Shown piece by piece: positions 8,108-17,162 of a DNA stretch of 37,016 nt. The notes beneath the pieces are model-generated. The model had not been told where the DNA came from. It saw nothing but the letters and a program-made list of their open reading frames with translations, and made no database searches. The DNA lies in NCBI GenBank assembly GCA_947178445.1, contig CAMWYJ010000027.1:1-37016 (forward strand). Direction: 5' to 3'. The stretch is from an uncultured Clostridium sp. (lineage in GTDB: Bacteria; Bacillota; Clostridia; Lachnospirales; Lachnospiraceae). The position numbers and the translations under genes were made by a program. Every line of letters starts with the position of its first letter. The stretch's first letter is position 1.

Positions 8108-8139
8108 AAAAAATAAAAACACTATGGAGAAATCACACT

Positions 8140-8886
8140 ATGTACGCATATAAATGTATCACCGCCTATGAGGGCACACGCTACAACGGCTGGCAAAGAC
8201 AAGGAAACACAAATAATACAATTCAGGGAAAAATAGAAGAGATTCTTTCAAAGCAATTAGAGGAACCGATTGAAATTTGCGGTTCCGGACGGACAGATGC
8301 CGGAGTACATGCACTCGGACAGGTCTTTCATTTCCACTGCGGGCAGGAATTAGATACCAAACATTTTTTAACTGCGGTCAATGGACATCTTCCAAAGGAT
8401 ATCCGTGTGCTTGCCATGGAACCATGCGATGAACGCTTTCACGCCAGATTACATGCTTCCGGCAAAATTTACCAGTACCGGATTGATACCTCCCCATATG
8501 GGAATTTATTCTACAGAAATACTTCCCACCACATTGCAGCACAACTTGACTTAGAAGCCATGAAAGCAGCAGCTACCCTGCTTACGGGCACCCATGATTT
8601 CAAAAGCTTTTGCAGCAATAAGCGGATGAAAAAATCCAGTGTCCGCACCATTTATGATATAACATTTACAACGGATCATGACTCACAAATGCTGTTTCTC
8701 ACTTTTTCCGGTAATGGATTTTTATACAACATGGTTCGGATTTTGACCGGAACTTTAATTGAAATCGGATTAGGGATTCGGAAAGTGGAAGAGATTCCGA
8801 CTATATTGGGGGGATGCGACAGGGGACTTGCAGGGCACACTGCTCCGGCAAAAGGGCTGTTTCTTATCAAAGTAACCTATGAATAA
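8140..8886 (+). CDS. truA: tRNA pseudouridine(38-40) synthase TruA
   Basis: 248 residues, the normal size for TruA. The enzyme converts uridines 38, 39 and 40 of the anticodon arm of many tRNAs to pseudouridine. Diagnostic features are the N-terminal YEGTRYNGWQRQ, the catalytic GSGRTDAGVHALGQ with its nucleophilic Asp, the RFHARLHASGKIYQYRI segment, HDFKSFCS, and the C-terminal FLYNMVRILTGTLIEIG. GGAG lies 12 bases before the ATG. Its neighbour is convergent dusB, another tRNA modification enzyme, whose stop is only 12 bp away. Confidence 0.97.
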   Translation: MYAYKCITAYEGTRYNGWQRQGNTNNTIQGKIEEILSKQLEEPIEICGSGRTDAGVHALGQVFHFHCGQELDTKHFLTAVNGHLPKDIRVLAMEPCDERFHARLHASGKIYQYRIDTSPYGNLFYRNTSHHIAAQLDLEAMKAAATLLTGTHDFKSFCSNKRMKKSSVRTIYDITFTTDHDSQMLFLTFSGNGFLYNMVRILTGTLIEIGLGIRKVEEIPTILGGCDRGLAGHTAPAKGLFLIKVTYE

Positions 8887-8898
8887 TACATCCTGTTT

Positions 8899-9879
8899 TT
8901 AGACAGTACAGGAATCCCTCACTTCTCCTTTCCATGATAATAAGAGATGCTTTAACTCCTCACAGGTTTCTACATGATTGACCTCATCGCGAAGCTTTGC
9001 GGAATTCGGATACCCAGTGGTATACCATGCAACATGTTTACGCATTTCGTGGATGCCCGTGAATTCTCCCTTATATTCTACCATCATTTCTGCATGGCGC
9101 AGCATCGTATCCACCATATCCGAAAGGGAAGGGCACTCCGGAATATACCCTTTTTCAAAATACGTTTTCATCTGGGAAAAAATAAATGGATTTCCCTTCG
9201 CTCCACGACCAATCATAAACGCATCACAACCAGTCTCTTCCTTCATTTTGATAATATCCCAAGGAGTATTCAAATCACCGTTTCCAATTACTGGAATTGA
9301 CACTGCTTCCTTTACCTGCCTGATAATATCCCAATCTGCATGTCCGGCATAGTATTCACTTCTAAGTCTTCCGTGAACGGCAACTGCTGCCCCACCGCTC
9401 TGCTCAATAACCTTCGCAATCTCCACCGCATTTATATGGTCCTCATCAAAGCCCTTTCGTATCTTTACTGTCACAGGTACATCCACTGCCTTTACGATTG
9501 CAGATACGATTTCACCTACAAGCTCTGGCTGCTTCATCAACGCAGAACCCTCATTATTATTCACAATCTTAGGAACCGGACAACCCATATTAATATCAAT
9601 AAAATCATATCCCCTCTTTTGTACCTGTGCTGCCATCTGCGCCATAATCTCAGGCTCTGAACCAAAAAGCTGTAAACCGATGGGATGCTCCTGCTCTTTG
9701 TACATCATAAGCGGCTCTGTATTACGGTTCTTATAATAAATCGCCTTAGCACTTACCATCTCTGTATAGAGAATATCACAGCCCTGTTCCTTACACAAAA
9801 GGCGAAAGGGCAGGTCTGTTACACCTGCCATGGGAGCCAATATTAACTTATCCCTTAAATCAATCATTTTTTTCATCAT
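8899..9879 (-). CDS. dusB: tRNA-dihydrouridine synthase (DusB type)
   Basis: 326 residues. It is a flavin-dependent enzyme that reduces specific uridines to dihydrouridine in tRNA. The TIM-barrel signatures are LAPMAGVTDLPFRLLC, YTEMVSAKAI, DINMGCPVPKIVNNNEGSALM with the catalytic Cys, VTVKIRKGFD, AVHGRLRSEYY and the FMN-phosphate loop GCDAFMIGRGAKGNP. It starts at the last base of the coaX stop codon (TAATG overlap), so translation is coupled to coaX. The first ATG is immediately followed by a second one, and either could be used. Confidence 0.95.
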   Translation of the reverse strand: MMKKMIDLRDKLILAPMAGVTDLPFRLLCKEQGCDILYTEMVSAKAIYYKNRNTEPLMMYKEQEHPIGLQLFGSEPEIMAQMAAQVQKRGYDFIDINMGCPVPKIVNNNEGSALMKQPELVGEIVSAIVKAVDVPVTVKIRKGFDEDHINAVEIAKVIEQSGGAAVAVHGRLRSEYYAGHADWDIIRQVKEAVSIPVIGNGDLNTPWDIIKMKEETGCDAFMIGRGAKGNPFIFSQMKTYFEKGYIPECPSLSDMVDTMLRHAEMMVEYKGEFTGIHEMRKHVAWYTTGYPNSAKLRDEVNHVETCEELKHLLLSWKGEVRDSCTV

Positions 9880-10646
9880 TACTGCTGCTTATTATATAAT
9901 ATATTCAATCCCTTCAATGTCAGATTCGGATCATAATACTGAATACTGTCCGTCTCATCAAAAATAATTTTCCCAAGACCACCGGTAGCGACCACCTTCA
10001 TTTGGGAAAGCCCGGCTTCCTCCTGCACCTTATGGATAATATATTCTGTCTGTCCAATATGCCCATACACAAGACCTGACTGCATGGAAGAAATCGTATC
10101 CTTTCCAAGCACCATTTCCGGCTTCTTAATTTCAATCTTCGGAAGCTTCGCCGCATCCTGCCATAATGCATGGGCAGCAATGCGGATCCCCGGCGAGGTT
10201 ACACCCCCCACCAAAACCGCATCCTCGGATACCAAATCATGTGTCGTTGCTGTACCATAATCAATCACAAGCACCGGACCGCCATATAGCTCATAGGCAG
10301 CTACCGCATCCACAATACGGTCTGCGCCAACCTCCTTTGGATTTGGGATGGCAATCTTGATTCCCGTCTTAATACCGGGACCAACCACTACAGGATTCAC
10401 ATTAAAATACTTTATCAATCCATTAATGATATGATGATTCACATCTGGCACAACTGATGCCATAATTGCAGCATCCACATCCTGTTTGTGATAACCACGG
10501 CTTCTCAGCATATCATAGAAAAAAATACCATACTCATCCGAAGTTCTTGGAATTTTTGTTGTCATTCGGAACGTTGCTACAATCTCATCCCCATCAAACA
10601 ATCCAATTGTAATATTTGTGTTTCCAATATCAATTGCCAATAACAT
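9879..10646 (-). CDS. coaX: Type III pantothenate kinase CoaX
   Basis: 255 residues. CoaX phosphorylates pantothenate, the first step of coenzyme A synthesis. The ASKHA-type phosphate motif is at the very N-terminus ([20 protein letters not shown]). It is followed by the [11 protein letters not shown] helix, [13 protein letters not shown], the ribbon [16 protein letters not shown] and the late [11 protein letters not shown]. These are all hallmarks of the type III family, which is unrelated to CoaA. GAGGG lies ahead of the ATG. It sits 19 bp after the DUF6145-like gene and overlaps dusB by one base, which indicates one operon. Confidence 0.96.
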   Translation of the reverse strand: MLLAIDIGNTNITIGLFDGDEIVATFRMTTKIPRTSDEYGIFFYDMLRSRGYHKQDVDAAIMASVVPDVNHHIINGLIKYFNVNPVVVGPGIKTGIKIAIPNPKEVGADRIVDAVAAYELYGGPVLVIDYGTATTHDLVSEDAVLVGGVTSPGIRIAAHALWQDAAKLPKIEIKKPEMVLGKDTISSMQSGLVYGHIGQTEYIIHKVQEEAGLSQMKVVATGGLGKIIFDETDSIQYYDPNLTLKGLNILYNKQQ

Positions 10647-10665
10647 CTTTTATCCCTCACCCCTT

Positions 10666-11001
10666 TTATATACTCTCACCCAGGAAAAATACACGGTAGT
10701 AAAGCTCCAGACTCTCCATAAGCTCCCGTCTTTCATTGCGGATCTGCTTGATTTTTAACACACTTCCTATCTCATCATATAGCAAATCTCCCTCTGCCGA
10801 CATGGTGACTAAATTCAGATTTGCCTCTTCATCAAATTCCATGGTAAGAATTCCACCGATATCCTCTGTAAACAACACACACATCGCCTGAAGTTCATCC
10901 TTTATCATATCAGGCAGTCCGCTAAATGCCGGATTCAAGTAATATTTCTCCTCATACTTAGAGGATGCACACAATATGACTCTGTCTTCTCCCTGTTCCA
11001 T
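10666..11001 (-). CDS. Small DUF6145-like protein of unknown function
   Basis: 111 residues, soluble and acidic. Features are an ILCASSKYEEKYYLNPAF start, a central FTEDIGGILTMEFDEEANLNL beta hairpin, and a C-terminal helix rich in Glu and Arg (QIRNERRELMESLELYYRVFF). From memory this resembles the clostridial DUF6145 family. I start at the ATG at 11001 because AAGGA lies 6-7 bases upstream; the ATG at 11016 lacks a usable ribosome site. It heads the coaX-dusB operon, which is the only hint of its job. Confidence 0.7.
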   Translation of the reverse strand: MEQGEDRVILCASSKYEEKYYLNPAFSGLPDMIKDELQAMCVLFTEDIGGILTMEFDEEANLNLVTMSAEGDLLYDEIGSVLKIKQIRNERRELMESLELYYRVFFLGESI

Positions 11002-11126
11002 ACCTGTTCCTTCCATCCCTGTCAGTCATAGTCTTTTTTAATACCCTAATCCATAAAGAGCAAACACCTTTCTAAGGTGTAAAAATAACAATTATAATAA
11101 CCGTATTCTAACGTATTCATAAAAGG

Positions 11127-11142
11127 ATTGCAAGCGCTTTAG
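11127..11142 (+). promoter_or_regulatory. cre-like catabolite-control site overlapping the -35 box
   Basis: ATTGCAAGCGCTTTAG matches the left and central part of the CcpA consensus WTGNAANCGNWWNCW, with the palindromic core AAGCGCTT, but misses the last two positions. It covers the -35 element of the promoter at 11128-11156. Confidence 0.4.
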
Positions 11143-11156
11143 AGATTTGCTAATAT
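11128..11156 (+). promoter_or_regulatory. Vegetative (sigma-A type) promoter for the aminotransferase
   Basis: TTGCAA (11128-11133) and TAATAT (11151-11156) are separated by 17 bp. Predicted start near 11163 gives a leader of about 95 bases. Confidence 0.6.
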
Positions 11157-11258
11157 ATATATATGAATATCAGTCACTGTCCGCCCCTTAGCCACTCACA
11201 TTGTGCTAATCAGGTTACAGACAGGAACTGAATACTATTGAATGAAAAGAGGGAATCT

Positions 11259-12443
11259 ATGTTAAACCAAAATTTTATTGATATGTGTGGACAAAAGTCT
11301 GTGATACGTGAACTTTTTGCCTATGGCAGTGAGCGTTCAAAGGAAATCGGCTATGAGAATGTATTTGACTATAGTCTCGGCAACCCTTCTGTACCGGTTC
11401 CAGAAAGCTTTACCCATGAGATGATCCGTCTTCTGCAGCATGAAGATGCAGTAGCTCTTCACGGTTATTCCCCAACCCTTGGAATCGATTCCGTAAGGGA
11501 AGCAATTGCAACTTCTTTAAATGACCGCTTTGATATGAATTACAGCAAAGCGGATATCTTTATGGTAAGTGGCGCAGCCGGTGCTATTGCACATGCTGCA
11601 AGGGCAGTAACCATACCTGGAGATGAGATTCTTACCTTTGCACCATTTTTTCCGGAATATATGCCATACATTAACGCAACCGGTGCTGTACTAAAGGTTG
11701 TTCCTGCCGATATCAGCACCTTTCAGATTAACTTTGATGCCTTTGTAGATATGTTAAACGAAAAGGTCATGGCAGTACTCATCAACACTCCAAACAATCC
11801 TTCCGGAATCGTGTATTCTACTGAAACCATTCAGAAACTCGCCATGATTCTATCTGAGAAGGAAGAGGAATACGGGCATCCAATTTATATCATATCAGAT
11901 GAGCCATATCGGGAGATTGTTTTTGACGGTGTGGATGCACCATTTGTTGCAGCACATTATCACAATACCATGACCTGTTATTCTTTCAGCAAATCGCTCT
12001 CCCTTCCAGGCGAGCGCATTGGATATATCGCTGTAAATCCTGCATGTGAGGATTCCGCACTGCTTGTAGATATGTTTGGACAGATTTCAAGAGGAATCGG
12101 GCATAACTGTCCACCAAGCATCATCCAGCTTGCAGTTGCAAAATCACTTTATGATACTGCTGATTTATCCGTATATGAAACCAACAAAAATATCCTCTAT
12201 ACAGAGCTTACAAAGATGGGATTTGAAATTGTCGAACCCGGCGGAACCTTCTATATGTTTCCGAAAGCCTTAGAAGCAGATGCCAGAGCTTTTTCTGACA
12301 AAGCAAAGGAATTAGACTTATTATTAGTTCCCAGTGATTCCTTTGGTGTAGCGGGACATTTCAGAATCAGCTACTGCATCCCTACCGAAAAGGTAGAACG
12401 CTCCATTCCTGTATTCCAGAAATTAGCAGCTTTGTATTTGTAG
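11259..12443 (+). CDS. PLP-dependent class I aminotransferase
   Basis: 394 residues of fold-type I aminotransferase. Visible motifs are YSLGNPSVPVPESF, LHGYSPTLGIDSVREAIA, the cofactor-stacking GAAGAIAHAARA, the NTPNNPSGIVYS loop, YIISDEPYREIVF, the Schiff-base lysine in CYSFSKSLSLPGERIGYIA, and a C-terminal FRISYCIP with the carboxylate-binding Arg. The family moves amino groups between amino acids and 2-oxo acids; the substrate cannot be read from the sequence. The ATG at 11259 has AGAGGGA upstream; the in-frame TTG at 11238 would be served worse. The gene is monocistronic, with its own promoter and a strong terminator at 12460-12505. A cre-like site suggests carbon-source control. Confidence 0.92.
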   Translation: MLNQNFIDMCGQKSVIRELFAYGSERSKEIGYENVFDYSLGNPSVPVPESFTHEMIRLLQHEDAVALHGYSPTLGIDSVREAIATSLNDRFDMNYSKADIFMVSGAAGAIAHAARAVTIPGDEILTFAPFFPEYMPYINATGAVLKVVPADISTFQINFDAFVDMLNEKVMAVLINTPNNPSGIVYSTETIQKLAMILSEKEEEYGHPIYIISDEPYREIVFDGVDAPFVAAHYHNTMTCYSFSKSLSLPGERIGYIAVNPACEDSALLVDMFGQISRGIGHNCPPSIIQLAVAKSLYDTADLSVYETNKNILYTELTKMGFEIVEPGGTFYMFPKALEADARAFSDKAKELDLLLVPSDSFGVAGHFRISYCIPTEKVERSIPVFQKLAALYL

Positions 12444-12459
12444 ACAGAATTTACTATAA

Positions 12460-12505
12460 AAGACCGGAAAACAAAGAATTCACAGATTCCTCATTTTCCG
12501 GTCTT
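12460..12505. terminator. Bidirectional terminator after the aminotransferase
   Basis: A 12-bp perfect stem (AAGACCGGAAAA with TTTTCCGGTCTT) is followed by ATTTTA on the plus strand and by TTTTATAG on the minus strand. It lies between convergent genes that end at 12443 and 12558. Confidence 0.8.
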
Positions 12506-12557
12506 ATTTTATCACCCTCGCATGTCACAGTATACACTGATCTTATTTCACACCACT

Positions 12558-13931
12558 TTATTTCACCATAATATAATTAAATGTGTCCGATACTTTATCC
12601 TTAAATTGTTCAAGCACTTCCCTGGTATTCTCAAATTTTTCCCTGTTAAAGGAAACCGATAACTCCTGAATCCAACTGTCAAATCTGCCGTCATATGGCG
12701 TGACTGCTGCTTCATCAATATTATCTTCCACAGATAGCCAGACCTCCAATGGCTTCTGTCCTCCAAGCAGTTCCATTCCCTCTGCTTTCCCTGCTGCTGC
12801 CTTCATAACGCTTCGGTTGTTTACGAAATCTTCCTCTGCCATCTTTGTGAGTACTTCTTCATTGCAGCAAAGAGTTTTTACCACTAACGCTGCTAACTCT
12901 TTATCGGGACATTCCGGTGATACCGTAAGATAGGTACTGCCCCATTGAAATGCATTTGGTCCCTGACAGAGTCTGTAATCGCCGTTATGCGCTTCCGTAT
13001 CCATTCCTGCATATACTAATCCCGGATATACAAACCATCCAAACACATCACTTTCAAAGCTTTCCTCCCGCTCAGAGCTTGTAATAAGCGTATCTCCTGT
13101 ATATTCATCCTCCTGTAGCTGCTTTGATAGTTCCAGACATTTCTTTACATTGGAGTCCATTTTTAGCTCCTCGTCTACAACCCACGGAATCTGTTTATTT
13201 TGGAGCATGGCATAGGTTATCTCATCCGAACCGGACAACATTTTGTAGCCCGCTTCCTTCATTTTTTTAGCCACCTCAAAAAAATCATTCCAGCTTGTAA
13301 GCATATCCTGTACAGCTTCTGGAGAGGATTCCCCTAAAACGTTCTGCGCAATATCGGCCCTGTACAAAAAAGCCCCCGGAGACACACAATAGGAAAGTCC
13401 CTTTACTTCCCCCTGAAAACTCGCCGCACTCAACGTATACGGATACATATTCTGTATATCCTCCTCCGTAATTCCCAATGAAGTCACGGAAACTGAATAA
13501 TCATTTTGAACGAAGCAATAGCCCATAATGCTGTCATTTGCTACAATTGATGGATACTTTGGAATCTCTTGCTCTAATCCATCCTCTTCACTTTCTTTTT
13601 TCGTCTTTGAAGAGCCTTCCTTCATCAATCCTTTAATCATATCCTGATACTCCTTGCTCGCTGCACCCATCTCTAAATTTACAAACTGCACACGGCTCTC
13701 ATATTCCGGATATATTTCGTAAAAAAGCTGTAATTTTTCGCCCAACTCCCCATCGAAGGAATAAATGTAAATCGGATCGCCCTCCACATCCGGCATATTC
13801 TCCTGTGCCACTTCTTCCTCTGAAGTTTCCTGTTTTACATCTTCTTTTTTTCTGTCATTACCACAGGCACATAAGGACAAACCCATCGCAATCATTAATC
13901 CTAATGAAATATACTTTTTAACTTTTCCCAT
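12558..13931 (-). CDS. Orphan extracellular solute-binding lipoprotein
   Basis: 457 residues. It has a lipoprotein signal peptide: MGKVKKYISLGLMIAMG then LSLCACGND, with lipidation expected at a Cys near residue 23. A short acidic linker follows, then a body with the look of a family 1 solute-binding protein (MEGDPIYIYSFDG-like opening, a long WNDFFEVAKKMKEAGYKMLSG helix region, and late WLSVEDNIDEAAVTPYDGRFD). Such proteins deliver sugars or oligosaccharides to ABC importers. No permease or ATPase of an importer is nearby, so the partner is elsewhere or the protein has a sensory role. The ATG at 13931 has GGAG six bases upstream; the in-frame TTG at 13943 is less likely. It follows the ABC-F gene by 37 bp. 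Confidence 0.78.
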   Translation of the reverse strand: MGKVKKYISLGLMIAMGLSLCACGNDRKKEDVKQETSEEEVAQENMPDVEGDPIYIYSFDGELGEKLQLFYEIYPEYESRVQFVNLEMGAASKEYQDMIKGLMKEGSSKTKKESEEDGLEQEIPKYPSIVANDSIMGYCFVQNDYSVSVTSLGITEEDIQNMYPYTLSAASFQGEVKGLSYCVSPGAFLYRADIAQNVLGESSPEAVQDMLTSWNDFFEVAKKMKEAGYKMLSGSDEITYAMLQNKQIPWVVDEELKMDSNVKKCLELSKQLQEDEYTGDTLITSSEREESFESDVFGWFVYPGLVYAGMDTEAHNGDYRLCQGPNAFQWGSTYLTVSPECPDKELAALVVKTLCCNEEVLTKMAEEDFVNNRSVMKAAAGKAEGMELLGGQKPLEVWLSVEDNIDEAAVTPYDGRFDSWIQELSVSFNREKFENTREVLEQFKDKVSDTFNYIMVK

Positions 13932-13968
13932 ACAGTGCTCCAATCATCAAATCCAATGGATTGTCACA

Positions 13969-15603
13969 TCAATCATTATCTTCACTCTTATCAACATTCA
14001 TAACCTGACGTTTTCTCGCCATCTCATCGCTCTCTAGATATTCATCATAGGTTGTCATCTTATCAATCAGTCCGTTTGCCGTAAGCTCCATGATGCGGTT
14101 TGCCGTGGTCTGAATAAACTGATGATCCTGTGAAGAAAACAAAATCACACCCGGAAATTTAATCAACCCATTATTGAGAGCTGTAATCGACTCCATATCC
14201 AAATGGTTCGTTGGCTCATCTAACACTAATACATTGGATCCCATGATCATCATTTTGGAAAGAAGACATCTTACCTTCTCTCCACCGGAAAGCACCTTTA
14301 CCTTTTTCACACCATCATCACCGGCAAATAACATTCTTCCAAGGAATCCTCTTACATAGGTCGGATCTTTTTCTTCCGAAAATTGTGTAAGCCAATCCAC
14401 GATTGTTAAATCATTGTCAAACTCTGCCGTATTGTCTTTCGGAAAATAGCCTTGGGAGGTTGTCACACCCCACTTATAAGTTCCTTCATCCGGTTCCTCT
14501 TCTCCGACTAATATTTTAAAAAGCATCGTTGTTGCCAGGGTGTTTGGTCCGACAAATGCTACTTTATCCTCTCTTCCGATTGTAAAGGAAATGTTGTCAA
14601 GCACCTTCACACCATCCACTGTCTTAGAAATACCATCAACGGTAAGCACCTCATTTCCAATTTCACGGGTTGGTCGAAAATCTATATATGGATATTTCCG
14701 GCTGGACGGACGCATCTCATCAAGCTGAATCTTCTCTAATGCACGTTTTCTCGATGTTGCCTGCTTTGACTTGGAAGCATTTGCTGAAAACCGCTGTATA
14801 AATTCCTGCAATTCTTTAATCTTCTCTTCTTTTTTCTTATTCGCTTCCTTCATCTGCTTAATCATGAGCTGACTGGACTCATACCAGAAATCATAATTAC
14901 CTGCATAAAGCTGAATCTTACCATAATCAATATCTGCAATATGAGTACACACTTTATTCAGAAAATAACGATCATGGGAAACCACAATAACAGTATTGTC
15001 AAAGTTGATCAAAAACTCCTCTAACCAGCCAATCGCATCCAAATCCAAATGGTTGGTTGGCTCATCTAACAATAATACATCGGGATTACCAAATAATGCC
15101 TGCGCCAGTAAAACCTTAACTTTCAATGTATCCTCAAGCTCTGCCATCTGCTTATAATGTAAATCCGTTTCGATTCCAAGACCATTTAACATGGTAGCAG
15201 CATCCGATTCTGCCTCCCATCCGTTCATCTCTGCAAACTCAGCCTCAAGATCTGCCACTTTTGCACCATCTTCATCTGAAAAATCCGGCTTTGCGTATAT
15301 CTCATCCTTTTCCTTCATGATGTCATAAAGACGCTTATTTCCCATAATGACAGTATCTAACACCGTAAAATCATTATACTTAAAATGATCCTGCTGTAAT
15401 ACTGATAGACGCTCTCCGGCATTCATGGTGACATCACCCTTGGTTGTCTCAATCTCACCGGATAATATCTTTAAAAAGGTTGATTTGCCGGCACCATTTG
15501 CACCAATCAAACCATAACAGTTCCCCTCTGTAAATTTGATATTTACATCCTCAAATAAAGCTTTCTTTCCAAATCTTAAAGTTACATTATTTGCACTAAT
15601 CAT
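13969..15603 (-). CDS. ABC-F family ATPase (YkpA/YbiT-like)
   Basis: 544 residues with two nucleotide-binding domains and no membrane segment. NBD1 has an intact Walker A (GANGAGKST), Walker B LLLDEPTNHLD and VVSHDRYFL, but its signature region reads LEDTLKVKVLLAQA instead of LSGGxxxR. The linker contains FSANASKSKQATSRKRALEKI, typical of ABC-F proteins. In NBD2 the Walker A is non-canonical (GPNTLATTMLF, no Lys), the signature LSGGEKVRCLLS and Walker B are intact, and the H-loop reads SSQDH. ABC-F proteins act on ribosomes during translation. The overall pattern fits the YkpA/YbiT branch rather than antibiotic-resistance members. AGAGGA precedes the ATG. It follows the CNNM-type gene by 26 bp, probably in one transcript. 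Confidence 0.93.
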   Translation of the reverse strand: MISANNVTLRFGKKALFEDVNIKFTEGNCYGLIGANGAGKSTFLKILSGEIETTKGDVTMNAGERLSVLQQDHFKYNDFTVLDTVIMGNKRLYDIMKEKDEIYAKPDFSDEDGAKVADLEAEFAEMNGWEAESDAATMLNGLGIETDLHYKQMAELEDTLKVKVLLAQALFGNPDVLLLDEPTNHLDLDAIGWLEEFLINFDNTVIVVSHDRYFLNKVCTHIADIDYGKIQLYAGNYDFWYESSQLMIKQMKEANKKKEEKIKELQEFIQRFSANASKSKQATSRKRALEKIQLDEMRPSSRKYPYIDFRPTREIGNEVLTVDGISKTVDGVKVLDNISFTIGREDKVAFVGPNTLATTMLFKILVGEEEPDEGTYKWGVTTSQGYFPKDNTAEFDNDLTIVDWLTQFSEEKDPTYVRGFLGRMLFAGDDGVKKVKVLSGGEKVRCLLSKMMIMGSNVLVLDEPTNHLDMESITALNNGLIKFPGVILFSSQDHQFIQTTANRIMELTANGLIDKMTTYDEYLESDEMARKRQVMNVDKSEDND

Positions 15604-15629
15604 ATCGTTTCCTCTTTCTCCCTTTATTC

Positions 15630-16940
15630 TTATTTATCTTCTTCCTGAACAGCCTCAACCGTATCCCTAAGCTCTTCATCAATGGTCAGCAGTACCCGGT
15701 CAATCCGGTTCTTATCCATGGACACAACCTTGAAGGTCACACCATCTTTCTTCACCGTCTCTCCTTCACTTGGAAGATGGTCTAATATCTCTATGACATA
15801 ACCGCCTAAGGAATCATAATCCTCCGATTCTAACTCAATACCAATAACGTCCTCCAAATCTCCCAGCTTCATGGAGGCATCAATTTCATACTGGTTATCA
15901 GAAAGCCTAGTCACGATTTCCAGCTCATACATATCGTACTCATCACGGATTTCTCCAACAATTTCCTCTAATAAATCCTCAATGGTAATCAATCCCACTG
16001 CTGTAGCATACTCATCTAACACAATCGCAATTGACACAAACCGTTTTCGAAGCTCCGTCATAATCGATGAGGTTTTCTGATATTCATATACAAAAAACGG
16101 TTCCCGCATAATACTTCTCAATGAAAAATTCTTCTTTGCATTTTCCCTATCATTTTGATAGAAGAACAAATCCTTCATATAGACAATACCGATAACCGTG
16201 TCCTTACTTTCATCATAGACCGGCAGGCGGGAATAATGCTCTTCATTAAAGGCCTCAAATACCTCATCAAAACTGGCATCCACTGATACCAGTACCATAT
16301 CGGCTCTTGGAACCATAATATCTTTTGCCTTAGAATCTCCAAAATCCACCACATTATTTATCATGGATTTCTCTTCCTTCTCCAACACACCGTCTTCCAC
16401 ACTGACGTCCACAATTGTACGAAGTTCACCCTCTGTCATCTGATTATTTGCAGCATTTCGATCCACTCTCAGCACAAAGAAAATAATGTTGCTCAGTTTA
16501 TCCACAATCCAGATAACCGGTGTCAGTATAATCGTCAAAGGCGCAATGACATGAATATAGATCATCGACATCTTTTCGCTGTAAATTGTTGCCAGGGTCT
16601 TTGGTGTAATCTCACCGAACAATAATACAACCAGGGTTAACACACCCGTTGAAACACCAATGAACTTGCTTCCAAATACCTCCGTCGTAAACGTTGTTGC
16701 CAGTGCAGAAGCAGAGATATTGACTATATTATTGCCAATCAGGATTGCACTTAACAGCTTAGATGGATTATCCACCAGGTTCAACACCTTAGATGCCGTC
16801 TTGTTCCCTTCTTCTGATAACGCACGCAGACGATGTTTGTTCACTGTTGTAAGCGCTGTCTCCGCAGATGAAAAAAAAGCAGAAAGCAAAACTAAAACAA
16901 CAAGAGCCACAAATTGCATCACACTCGATTCGGGTTCCAA
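15630..16940 (-). CDS. CNNM/CorC-type membrane protein (DUF21 + CBS pair + CorC domain)
   Basis: 436 residues. The N-terminal DUF21/CNNM transmembrane domain (about 1-190) starts MQFVALVVLVLLSAFFSSAETAL, the typical SAETAL motif, and includes LLSAILIGNNIVNISASALAT and LLFGEITPKTLA. Two CBS domains follow (IMVPRADMVLVSVDASFDE ... VIGIVYMKDLFF, and FVSIAIVLDEYATAVGLITIEDLLEEIVGEI). The C-terminal CorC_HlyC domain carries YEIDASMKLGDLEDVIG and SLGGYVIEIL. The family is linked to magnesium or divalent-cation transport; the hemolysin name is historical. The start is TTG at 16940 with a perfect AGGAGG eight bases upstream. It is the first gene of a probable three-gene transcript. Confidence 0.92.
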   Translation of the reverse strand: MEPESSVMQFVALVVLVLLSAFFSSAETALTTVNKHRLRALSEEGNKTASKVLNLVDNPSKLLSAILIGNNIVNISASALATTFTTEVFGSKFIGVSTGVLTLVVLLFGEITPKTLATIYSEKMSMIYIHVIAPLTIILTPVIWIVDKLSNIIFFVLRVDRNAANNQMTEGELRTIVDVSVEDGVLEKEEKSMINNVVDFGDSKAKDIMVPRADMVLVSVDASFDEVFEAFNEEHYSRLPVYDESKDTVIGIVYMKDLFFYQNDRENAKKNFSLRSIMREPFFVYEYQKTSSIMTELRKRFVSIAIVLDEYATAVGLITIEDLLEEIVGEIRDEYDMYELEIVTRLSDNQYEIDASMKLGDLEDVIGIELESEDYDSLGGYVIEILDHLPSEGETVKKDGVTFKVVSMDKNRIDRVLLTIDEELRDTVEAVQEEDK

Positions 16941-17162
16941 TTAATTATCCTCCTAAATAGAAATACTAAACCATATCTATACGATGAAAAACATACTCCG
17001 CAGATTTCTCATCATATTGCAGCCGCCAGATGCCCAAAATCAATCATCTGATTCATTGCTTCACATAAATAATCTCATTTTACTGAATGAAATATCGCTT
17101 GTCAAGTCATACTATAATTGTAGCACTTATACTATGCAAATCTTAACAAGGAAGGGTTAAAA

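Noticed and set aside
11069..11085. Hairpin ACACCTT-TCT-AAGGTGT as a terminator for a minus-strand gene
   Set aside because: No minus-strand gene ends just upstream of it in the direction of transcription; it lies 5' of the coaX operon and has only a three-base loop.
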